27,766 nucleotides of DNA from an uncultured Blautia sp. (lineage in GTDB: Bacteria > Bacillota > Clostridia > Lachnospirales > Lachnospiraceae). Shown piece after piece: positions 21,621-27,766 of the stretch. The number at the start of each line of letters is the position of its first letter. The stretch's first letter is position 1. The notes below the pieces were generated by a model. The model was not told the DNA's origin. It saw nothing but the letters and a program-made list of their open reading frames with translations, and searched no databases. A program made the translations under genes and the position numbers. Location: the NCBI GenBank assembly GCA_958367245.1, contig CATXEA010000036.1, positions 1 to 27,766 of the forward strand, written 5' to 3'.

Positions 21621-23159
21621 TTACTCCGCCTCTTTTTCCGGCAGAGCAACCTTTCTCTTTACATATACTTCCTCATCATAGCAGGAGAAAATCTCTTCAA
21701 TCTTTCTCTTTTCCAGCTTCGGCGTCACAAAACTGACAACCGGAACTACTATAAGACCTGCCGCCATAGCTGCCGCACCTGCGTTAATTGGAGAATCAAT
21801 GAATTTCAGGAACATATTAGCCACAGTGATTCCGACTCCCACAAAAAAGCTTGCCCATACAGAAAGCTGTGTCGTCCCCTTCCAGAACAGCCCGTAAAGG
21901 AACGGAGCAAGGAAAGCGCCTGCAAGGGCTCCCCATGAAATCCCCATTAGCTGCGCGATAAAAGTCGGCGGATTCAGAGCAAGTACAACGGAAATCGCAA
22001 TAAAAAATACAATGAGGATACGCATGATAAGAAGCTGTTTCTTCTCACTTAAATTTTTAACAAAATTTCCCTTAATAAAATCCAGTGTCAGAGTAGAACT
22101 TGATGTCAGCACCAGCGACGACAGTGTAGACATGGATGCAGAAAGCACCAGAATTACTACAACACCAATCAGCGCATCCGGCAGAGTAGAAAGCATGGCA
22201 GGAATAATCGCATCATAGGCTACGCTTCCGTTCTCCGCGTAAATTGCCGGACTGTCAAAGAGTCTTCCGAAACCTCCCAGAAAATAACAGCCCCCTGAAA
22301 TAATCACTGCAAAAACAGTTGAAATCACAGTTCCGGTCTTTACTGCCTTCTCGTTCTTAATCGTATAAAATTTATGTACCATCTGAGGCAGCCCCCAGGT
22401 TCCCAGAGAAGTCAGGATAATAACCCCGAAGAGGTTCAGCGGGTCAGGTCCAAAGAAAGAGGCAAAAGCACCCTGCTGTCCCATAGTCACCGGAATATCA
22501 CTTTCCAGTTCCGACAGACTTCTCACAGCGTTCATAAATCCACCCTGACCATTAAGAACTGCTGCGATTACCGCAACAATTCCGCCAATCATAATAATTC
22601 CCTGAATAAAATCATTAATTGCTGTTGCCATATAGCCGCCAAGAATTACATAAACTCCCGTCAGAATCGCCATCATAACAATACACACTGCATAGGGAAT
22701 ATCAAATGCCATCCCAAACAAGCGGGAAAGTCCATTATATAAAGAAGCCGTATACGGAATCAAAAATACGAATACGATTGCCGATGCAGCAATACGAAGA
22801 GCATTGCTGTGAAAGCGTTTGCCAAAGAAGTCCGGCATGGTTGCAGCCTGCAGATGATGAGACATAATCCTTGTTCTTCTTCCCAGAATCACCCATGCCA
22901 TAAGACTTCCGATTACGGCATTTCCAATACCAATCCAGGTGGACGCCAGACCATATTTCCATCCGAACTGTCCTGCGTAACCTACGAATACAACTGCCGA
23001 AAAATAAGAGGTCCCATAGGCAAAAGCCGTAAGCCAGGGCCCCACATTCCTTCCTCCCAGTACAAATCCGTTTACACTGGTCGCCTGTTTACGGGAAACA
23101 ATTCCCACGCCAATCATGATGCCAAAGAAAATGACCAGCAGCATTATTTTTACATACAT
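21621..23159 (-). CDS. Sodium:solute symporter family transporter
   Basis: A 512-residue SSF permease with about 13 membrane segments, which imports a solute with sodium. Family stretches include FVLGGRNVGPWLTAFAYGTSYFSAVVFVGYAG, GGYMATAINDFIQGIIMIGG, GTWGLPQMVHKFYTIKNEKAVK and LSASMSTLSSLVLTSSSTLTLDF, the last holding the Ser/Thr residues of the sodium site. The pattern resembles the proline/pantothenate branch, but the substrate is not certain. It is divergent from an acyl-CoA ligase gene across a palindrome-rich promoter region, which suggests it may import the acid that the ligase activates. The ATG follows AGGAGGAG. Confidence 0.9.
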   Translation of the reverse strand: MYVKIMLLVIFFGIMIGVGIVSRKQATSVNGFVLGGRNVGPWLTAFAYGTSYFSAVVFVGYAGQFGWKYGLASTWIGIGNAVIGSLMAWVILGRRTRIMSHHLQAATMPDFFGKRFHSNALRIAASAIVFVFLIPYTASLYNGLSRLFGMAFDIPYAVCIVMMAILTGVYVILGGYMATAINDFIQGIIMIGGIVAVIAAVLNGQGGFMNAVRSLSELESDIPVTMGQQGAFASFFGPDPLNLFGVIILTSLGTWGLPQMVHKFYTIKNEKAVKTGTVISTVFAVIISGGCYFLGGFGRLFDSPAIYAENGSVAYDAIIPAMLSTLPDALIGVVVILVLSASMSTLSSLVLTSSSTLTLDFIKGNFVKNLSEKKQLLIMRILIVFFIAISVVLALNPPTFIAQLMGISWGALAGAFLAPFLYGLFWKGTTQLSVWASFFVGVGITVANMFLKFIDSPINAGAAAMAAGLIVVPVVSFVTPKLEKRKIEEIFSCYDEEVYVKRKVALPEKEAE

Positions 23160-23181
23160 TTCTTCTCTCCTCCTATTTATC

Positions 23182-23253
23182 GCGTTGAAGTGTAACGCTT
23201 TTAACTGTTAAATTATTTTTTGTTCAGTATATCATTTTTATATAAAAAGTCAA
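23182..23253 (-). promoter_or_regulatory. Symporter promoter with downstream inverted repeats
   Basis: On the minus strand TTGACT (23248-23253), 16 bases and TATACT (23226-23231) form the promoter. Between it and the gene lie TTTAACTGTTAAA (23200-23212, perfect 6-1-6 repeat) and GCGTT/AACGC arms (23182-23186 and 23194-23198), both placed to act as repressor sites. Confidence 0.65.
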
Positions 23254-23286
23254 GAATTTTTTTGTTCAAAATCCAGCAAAAAGCGG

Positions 23287-23344
23287 TTGACATTAACGCG
23301 TTAATTGGTTATCATAGACTTTATTAAGCCGACGCTTTAAAGCG
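23287..23344 (+). promoter_or_regulatory. CoA-ligase promoter with operator palindromes
   Basis: TTGACA (23287-23292), 17 bases and TATCAT (23310-23315) form a strong promoter. A perfect 14-base palindrome ATTAACGCGTTAAT (23292-23305) fills the spacer, and a second perfect palindrome CGCTTTAAAGCG (23333-23344) lies just after the start of transcription. The TTAAC/GTTAA halves recur in the 6-1-6 repeat on the symporter side, so one repressor may control both genes. Confidence 0.7.
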
Positions 23345-23396
23345 CGAATTTGAAGGAGAGGGACACAGCGAAATGTCCCGAAGAAAGGTGATACTT

Positions 23397-25031
23397 ATGC
23401 CACTTACTGATATTTTGGAAAAAAACTGCCGACTATACGGCGACGACGTCTGTCTTGTGGAAATTAATCCGGAAATGCCTGAGACAAGGCGTGTAACCTG
23501 GAGAGAATATGAACTGATTGAACCTGTACGCGCTTCTTATTACAGACGTGAAATCACATGGAATGTTTTTAATGAAAAAGCCAACCGCTTCGCAAATCTC
23601 CTTCTGGAGCGCGGAGTTAAGAAAGGTGACAAGGTTGCCATTCTCCTGATGAACGGTCTGGAATGGCTTCCCATATATTTCGGAATTTTAAAAACAGGCG
23701 CTCTTGCCGTTCCCCTGAACTTCCGTTATTCCGCAGAAGAAATCCAATACTGTCTCGATTTGGCTGATGTTGATATTCTGGTATTCGGTCCGGAATTTAT
23801 CGGCCGTGTGGAGGAGGTTGCGGACGAAATCGGTAAGCACCGTCTTCTTTATTATGTAGGTGAGAACTGCCCCGGTTTTGCAGAAGACTACACCATGCAC
23901 ACAGCCAACTGTTCCAGCCAGTCGCCAAAAATTGATATCGATGACGAGGATTATGCGGCGATTTACTTTTCTTCCGGAACTACAGGTTTCCCGAAGGCAA
24001 TCCTGCATACCCATCAGGCGCTGATGCATTCTGCCAAGGCGGAGCAGCACCATCATCACCAGACAAAGAACGATGTTTTCCTCTGCATCCCGCCTCTTTA
24101 CCATACAGGCGCCAAGATGCACTGGTTTGGAAGTCTTCTCACAGGAGGAAAGGCAGTTCTTCTGAAAGGTACGAATCCGGAATTTATTCTCCGCGCAGTA
24201 TCTGAAGAAAAATGTACCATTGTGTGGCTGCTGGTTCCCTGGGCTCAGGATCTTCTTCTGGCTCTTGACAGAGGCGATATCAAACTTGATATGTACCAGC
24301 TTGACCAGTGGCGTCTTATGCACATTGGAGCACAGCCTGTCCCGCAGAGTCTTATTAAACACTGGAAGGAATACTTCCCTCATCACCAGTACGATACCAA
24401 TTACGGTTTAAGCGAATCCATAGGTCCGGGCTGCGTACATCTGGGCGTAGAAAATATCCATAAGGTAGGCGCTATCGGAAAAGCCGGTTACGGTTGGGAA
24501 ACAAAAATCATCGACCCTCAGGGCAATCCTGTCAAACAGGGAGAAACCGGAGAACTGGCTGTGAAAGGCCCCGGCGTCATGGTCTGCTATTATAAAGATC
24601 CGAAGGCGACCTCTGAAGTTCTCCACGACGGCTGGCTCTATACAGGGGATATGGCAATGGAGGATGAAGACGGATTTATCTTCCTTGTTGACCGTAAAAA
24701 AGACGTTATCATCAGCGGAGGCGAGAATATCTATCCTGTACAGATTGAAGATTTTCTCCGCACCAATGACAATATTCTGGATGTAGCTGTCATCGGACTT
24801 CCGGACAAACGTCTGGGTGAAATCTCCGCAGCTATTATCTCTCTGAAACCGGGATGCAGCTGCACAGAAGAGGATATTAATCTTTTCTGCAAAAAACTGC
24901 CCCGCTACAAACGCCCGCGCAAGATTTTCTTCGCAGACGTTCCCCGCAATCCTACGGGAAAAATCGAGAAGCCAAAGCTTCGTGAAATGTACGGCGCTTC
25001 CCATCTGGTTGCAGAACAAAACCAGTCATAA
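23397..25031 (+). CDS. Acyl-CoA ligase (AMP-forming, ANL superfamily)
   Basis: The 544-residue cytosolic enzyme would activate a carboxylic acid with ATP and CoA. ANL motifs are intact: the phosphate loop YFSSGTTGFPKA, TNYGLSES in the adenylate pocket, YTGD with the ribose-binding Asp, the hinge DRKKDVIISGGENIYP, and the C-terminal catalytic Lys in NPTGKIEK. An insert of about 15 residues near the N terminus (YELIEPVRASYYRRE) is notable. I chose ATG at 23397, preceded by AAAGGTGAT; an ATG at 23373 would add eight basic residues. Substrate could be an aromatic or medium-chain acid. It is divergent from a sodium symporter gene and ends at a bidirectional terminator. Confidence 0.91.
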   Translation: MPLTDILEKNCRLYGDDVCLVEINPEMPETRRVTWREYELIEPVRASYYRREITWNVFNEKANRFANLLLERGVKKGDKVAILLMNGLEWLPIYFGILKTGALAVPLNFRYSAEEIQYCLDLADVDILVFGPEFIGRVEEVADEIGKHRLLYYVGENCPGFAEDYTMHTANCSSQSPKIDIDDEDYAAIYFSSGTTGFPKAILHTHQALMHSAKAEQHHHHQTKNDVFLCIPPLYHTGAKMHWFGSLLTGGKAVLLKGTNPEFILRAVSEEKCTIVWLLVPWAQDLLLALDRGDIKLDMYQLDQWRLMHIGAQPVPQSLIKHWKEYFPHHQYDTNYGLSESIGPGCVHLGVENIHKVGAIGKAGYGWETKIIDPQGNPVKQGETGELAVKGPGVMVCYYKDPKATSEVLHDGWLYTGDMAMEDEDGFIFLVDRKKDVIISGGENIYPVQIEDFLRTNDNILDVAVIGLPDKRLGEISAAIISLKPGCSCTEEDINLFCKKLPRYKRPRKIFFADVPRNPTGKIEKPKLREMYGASHLVAEQNQS

Positions 25032-25056
25032 TACAAAAACAGCATTTTCAGAAACA

Positions 25057-25102
25057 AAAAGAGTACTGTTTCTTCCCTTCGCGGAAAATCCGGTACTCTT
25101 TT
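25057..25102. terminator. Bidirectional terminator after the CoA-ligase gene
   Basis: AAAAGAGTAC (25057-25066) pairs with GTACTCTTTT (25093-25102) around a 26-base loop, with A/T runs on both sides. It ends the CoA-ligase transcript and, on the other strand, the trpB-DUF3784 operon. Confidence 0.85.
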
Positions 25103-25129
25103 CTTATAATCTGTTTTGCGATATATTTT

Positions 25130-25897
25130 TCAAGAACGCTCCAGCGTTTTTTCTTTTAAAATCCTGTAGATTTCTTCTGTACTCTCCAAATCCTTTCCTG
25201 CAAGAACAACGGTAATTCCCTTTACATCCATAACGACCGTTTCCTCACAGTCGGCATAGGTATAGCGGATATAGCTTCCGTATTCTTCATTTTTAAAGTG
25301 CCCCATGGAAAGTCTGAAACTTCCGAAACCATTGGTTCTGCTTCCTGCTTTTACACCTCTGACAAGCTCCAGCTTTTCAATTTCTTCATAAGCAATCGTC
25401 CTGTCCGGCCAGTAAGAAGCCTCCACTGTGAACTCATTCTCTCCATACTTTATATGAATATTTCCGGTAAACAGTATAATTCCTACAAAAACAAATACAA
25501 TTCCTGTAAAAATCATACTTCCAATCATTACTTTCCGGTTTCCCGCCTCTCTGGCTGCTGCAGCTTTCGGGTCTTCCTCCGTTGCTTTCGGAGCATCTTT
25601 CGCATAACACTTCGTATTTGACACATAAAGAAGTACAATTACATCCAAAAGAACCACAGCGCCAAAAAATTTACCGAACCAAGAGGGAGCATTTTCCCCA
25701 AGTATGGAAAGCGCAGTCAGAAGAACGGTGATTACAGAGAATCCGGCGCCCATAACACGACAGAGCTTTTTTTCATCGTATTTTGCCTTATCCGCCTTGC
25801 TTGAGGTATTATAGCCGGCAATCAGAAACGCTCCATGACCGGATAAAAGCACTACAGACATTACAGCGCAGATAATTGTCAAAATCCACTCCATCAT
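25130..25897 (-). CDS. DUF3784-domain membrane protein
   Basis: A 255-residue membrane protein. The N-terminal half has three hydrophobic segments and the DUF3784 pattern VLLSGHGAFLIAGYNTSS followed by KLCRVMGAGF. After a charged stretch (KATEEDPKAAAAREAGNRK) comes a fourth membrane segment and then a soluble domain of about 110 residues with alternating beta strands, possibly PH-like. Function is unknown. Its start overlaps the trpB stop by four bases (ATGA), so it is produced from the Trp T-box controlled transcript, which is unexpected for a family with no known link to tryptophan. Either of two ATG codons could be used. Confidence 0.85.
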   Translation of the reverse strand: MMEWILTIICAVMSVVLLSGHGAFLIAGYNTSSKADKAKYDEKKLCRVMGAGFSVITVLLTALSILGENAPSWFGKFFGAVVLLDVIVLLYVSNTKCYAKDAPKATEEDPKAAAAREAGNRKVMIGSMIFTGIVFVFVGIILFTGNIHIKYGENEFTVEASYWPDRTIAYEEIEKLELVRGVKAGSRTNGFGSFRLSMGHFKNEEYGSYIRYTYADCEETVVMDVKGITVVLAGKDLESTEEIYRILKEKTLERS

Positions 25898-27270
25898 AAG
25901 ACATCCGGCAGTCCTTTAAGCCCTGCCTGAAGCTCTTCATCTGTAGGAATATAATCCTTCATTTCTCCGTCATTGTATCTTGCATAGGCAAACATATCGA
26001 AATATCCCGTTCCTGTAAGACCGAATACAATCGTCTTTTCTTCGCCCGTTTCCTTACATTTCATCGCTTCATCGATTGCTACGCGGATTGCATGAGAGCT
26101 TTCCGGAGCCGGAAGAATTCCTTCCACCTTCGCAAACATCTGCGCTGCCTCAAAAACAGAGGTCTGTTCTACGGAACGGGCTTCCATGAGACCATCTGCA
26201 TAGAGTTGGGAAACGACAGGACTCATACCATGATAGCGAAGTCCGCCTGCATGACTTGCCGATGGAATGAAACCGCTGCCCAGAGTATACATTTTCGCCA
26301 GAGGTGTCACCATTCCGGTATCACAGTAATCATATGCAAATTTTCCTCTTGTCAGACTTGGACAGGACGCCGGTTCCACTGCAATAAACTGATAATCTCT
26401 TTCCCCACGGAGCTTTTCACCCATAAAAGGAGCAATAAGACCGCCAAGGTTGGAGCCGCCGCCTGCGCAGCCGATAATCATATCCGGCACTACACCGTAT
26501 TTATCAAGAGCCGCCTTTGTTTCCAGACCAATTACAGACTGATGAAGCATAACCTGATTCAAAACACTTCCCAGCACATATCTGTATCCCTCGTGGCTCG
26601 TAGCTGCCTCTACAGCCTCAGAAATCGCGCATCCAAGACTTCCGCTTGTTCCCGGATGAGCTTCCAGAATCTTTCTTCCCACTTCTGTAGTTTCAGACGG
26701 AGAAGGCGTCACTTCTGCGCCATAGGTTCTCATCACCTCACGGCGGAAAGGTTTCTGCTCGTAAGAGCATTTCACCATATATACGTGACAGTCCATATCA
26801 AGATATGCGCATGCCATGGAAAGAGCAGTTCCCCACTGACCGGCTCCTGTTTCTGTTGTTACGCCTTTCAGTCCCTGTTTCTTTGCATAATATGCCTGAG
26901 CAATGGCAGAATTAAGCTTATGGCTGCCGCTTGTATTATTTCCTTCAAATTTATAATAAATTTTCGCCGGAGTATCCAGTTTCTTTTCCAGACAATAAGC
27001 GCGAACCAGCGGAGACGGACGGTACATCTTATAAAAATCGCGGATTTCCTGCGGGATTTCTATATATGGATTGGTGTCGTCCAGTTCCTGCTGCACCAGT
27101 TCGTCACAGAATACAACTCCAAGTTCCTCTGCTGTCATTGGTTTCAGAGTCTGTGGATTTAAAAGAGGCGCTGGTTTGTTTTTCATATCTGCACGGACAT
27201 TATACCATTCCTTCGGCATCTCACTTTCTTCCAGATAAATTTTGTAAGGGATTTTTGTTGTCTCGCTCAT
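25894..27270 (-). CDS. trpB: Tryptophan synthase beta chain, TrpB2 type
   Basis: A 458-residue PLP enzyme that joins indole and serine to tryptophan. The length and the sequence PSPLVRAYCLEKKL, YKFEGNNTSGSHKLNS (PLP Lys) and TETGAGQWGTALSMAC identify the TrpB2 form rather than the shorter TrpB1. The phosphate loop is GCAGGGSNLGG and EPASCPSLTRGKFAYD lies further on. No trpA gene is adjacent, as is common for TrpB2, which often works alone on free indole. ATG at 27270 is chosen because GAGAGGAG precedes it; an in-frame start at 27345 would lie inside the T-box terminator. A tRNA-Trp T-box leader stands in front. Confidence 0.95.
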   Translation of the reverse strand: MSETTKIPYKIYLEESEMPKEWYNVRADMKNKPAPLLNPQTLKPMTAEELGVVFCDELVQQELDDTNPYIEIPQEIRDFYKMYRPSPLVRAYCLEKKLDTPAKIYYKFEGNNTSGSHKLNSAIAQAYYAKKQGLKGVTTETGAGQWGTALSMACAYLDMDCHVYMVKCSYEQKPFRREVMRTYGAEVTPSPSETTEVGRKILEAHPGTSGSLGCAISEAVEAATSHEGYRYVLGSVLNQVMLHQSVIGLETKAALDKYGVVPDMIIGCAGGGSNLGGLIAPFMGEKLRGERDYQFIAVEPASCPSLTRGKFAYDYCDTGMVTPLAKMYTLGSGFIPSASHAGGLRYHGMSPVVSQLYADGLMEARSVEQTSVFEAAQMFAKVEGILPAPESSHAIRVAIDEAMKCKETGEEKTIVFGLTGTGYFDMFAYARYNDGEMKDYIPTDEELQAGLKGLPDVL

Positions 27271-27313
27271 AATTTTCTCCTCTCTGACTTTCGCTGTGGA
27301 AAACATATCAGGG

Positions 27314-27600
27314 TATAAAAAAATACCCCTGTCTCCCACAATCAACGATTACTTGCAGGGACAAGAGTAAAACTCCTGCGGTGCCACCCGGCTTGGTATC
27401 TGATACCCACTCATCGCATACTTCCATATGCCCGATTTGATAACGGAGTCTGCACTCCGGCTTGCATACTGTTCTCTCAAAAAAGATACTTCTGCTCGCC
27501 CTCAGAAGCCCATTCCCCTATGTCTCTGACACTGCGTTCCCACCATCCGCAGTTCTCTGGACTCAGCGCTCCAAAGGGTACTCACTCTTCTTCAACGGTT
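27314..27600 (-). ncRNA. T-box riboswitch, tRNA-Trp specific
   Basis: The leader of the trpB transcript has the T-box layout on the minus strand: Stem I near its start, a specifier segment GGAATGGGCTTC in which UGG (27512-27510) is the tryptophan codon, and the conserved T-box GGGTGGCACCGC within 27374-27391. The UGGC bulge fits a tRNA-Trp acceptor end with discriminator G. The antiterminator pairs GCAGG with CCTGC; the competing terminator pairs TTGTCCCTG with CAGGGGTA and ends in seven T (27316-27322). Uncharged tRNA-Trp should therefore switch trpB and the DUF3784 gene on. Confidence 0.93.
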
Positions 27601-27614
27601 TAATGATTTAGTTA

Positions 27615-27644
27615 GTTATAGCATATTATATGAGCACTTGTCAA
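27615..27644 (-). promoter_or_regulatory. Promoter of the T-box-trpB transcript
   Basis: On the minus strand TTGACA (27639-27644), an 18-base spacer and TATAAC (27615-27620) place the transcript start near 27608, just ahead of the T-box Stem I. The spacer contains a second AT-rich box, TATAAT. Confidence 0.65.
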
Positions 27645-27712
27645 TATTATATATTAAATTCAGAATATTACTTTTCTATCGTACAATTTAAGGGATTTCT
27701 TTTAGATTACGA

Positions 27713-27766
27713 ATCGAGTAGGAGGAAATTCCTCTAATTGAGAAATTTCCGACCTCTCACACCACC
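27713..27766 (-). mobile_element. 3' end of a group II intron, cut by the window edge
   Basis: Read on the minus strand, the edge begins GGTGGTGTGAGAGG, which I recognise as the end of the domain V region of a common bacterial group II intron type. An 11-base stem follows (GGAAATTTCTC/GAGGAATTTCC, loop AATTA, within 27722-27750), as expected for domain VI, then CTACTCGAT as the likely 3' end near 27713. The rest of the intron, including its reverse transcriptase, would lie beyond the window. The class and the exact splice site are not fixed by what is visible. Confidence 0.62.

Noticed and set aside
23397..25031. Bile acid CoA ligase (BaiB)
   Set aside because: Length and the N-terminal insert do not point to BaiB and no other bai gene is nearby; only a general CoA-ligase call is justified.
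26092..27162. Long open frame (356 codons) antisense to trpB
   Set aside because: Its translation is rich in Cys, His, Ser and Arg, typical of a shadow of a strongly biased gene; trpB on the other strand is unmistakable.

Overview
The window looks like a chromosomal segment of a gut-type Lachnospiraceae (Clostridia, Bacillota). This rests on gene content and protein style rather than on a marker gene: strong AGGAGG-type ribosome sites, TTGACA/TATAAT promoters, several GTG and TTG starts, a T-box leader, a BceAB/BceRS-type module, a DUF3784 protein, a solitary Rpn-family nuclease and moderate GC. No rRNA, tRNA or CRISPR array is present. About 25 protein genes are packed closely, mostly as short operons separated by bidirectional hairpin terminators.

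Layout. 1-320: intergenic DNA with nested inverted repeats, then the asnA promoter. 321-1805 (+): asnA and a CBS-domain protein. 1886-4234 (-): a polar amino acid ABC transporter (binding protein, permease, ATPase). 4463-5533 (-): a PfoR/EIIC_2-type membrane protein. 5786-6637 (+): dapF. 6717-7760 (-): azlC-azlD, a branched-chain amino acid exporter. 7908-10704 (-): a BceAB-type peptide-sensing/detoxifying ABC transporter with a BceR-like operator in front. 10831-12773 (-): an operon of a 10-TM heavy-metal exporter, a Fur-family regulator and a DUF3786 protein. 13084-14043 (+): an Rpn-family nuclease. 14117-17437 (-): a GntR/FCD regulator, NADP isocitrate dehydrogenase and citrate synthase. 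17546-20592 (-): a tandem-ACT protein, an OmpR-type regulator, a BceS-type kinase and cysK. 20767-21579 (+): an amidohydrolase. 21621-23159 (-): a sodium:solute symporter, divergent from an acyl-CoA ligase at 23397-25031 (+). 25130-27270 (-): a TrpB2-type tryptophan synthase beta chain behind a tRNA-Trp T-box, followed by a DUF3784 membrane protein. 27713-27766: the 3' tail of a group II intron running off the right edge.

Amino acid and nitrogen metabolism dominate: asparagine synthesis, amino acid uptake, diaminopimelate, branched-chain amino acid export, the oxidative 2-oxoglutarate branch (citrate synthase plus IDH, with no aconitase here), cysteine and tryptophan. The second theme is cell-envelope stress: the BceAB-like transporter and a BceRS-like two-component system lie about 8 kb apart rather than together, but a TTACA-N4-TGTAA site before the transporter suggests they still work as one module.

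The most unusual object is the binding protein at 3443-4234. Its two halves are in swapped order relative to the SBP_bac_3 family: the second-lobe segment follows the signal peptide and the usual N-terminal lobe comes last. This reads as a natural circular permutation that keeps the predicted ligand-contacting residues, and the signal peptide also lacks a lipobox. Other points of interest are a set of palindromes between the symporter and CoA-ligase genes, an ATGCAT cluster next to the amino acid transporter promoter, and a TTGCAA-type operator before the metal-export operon.
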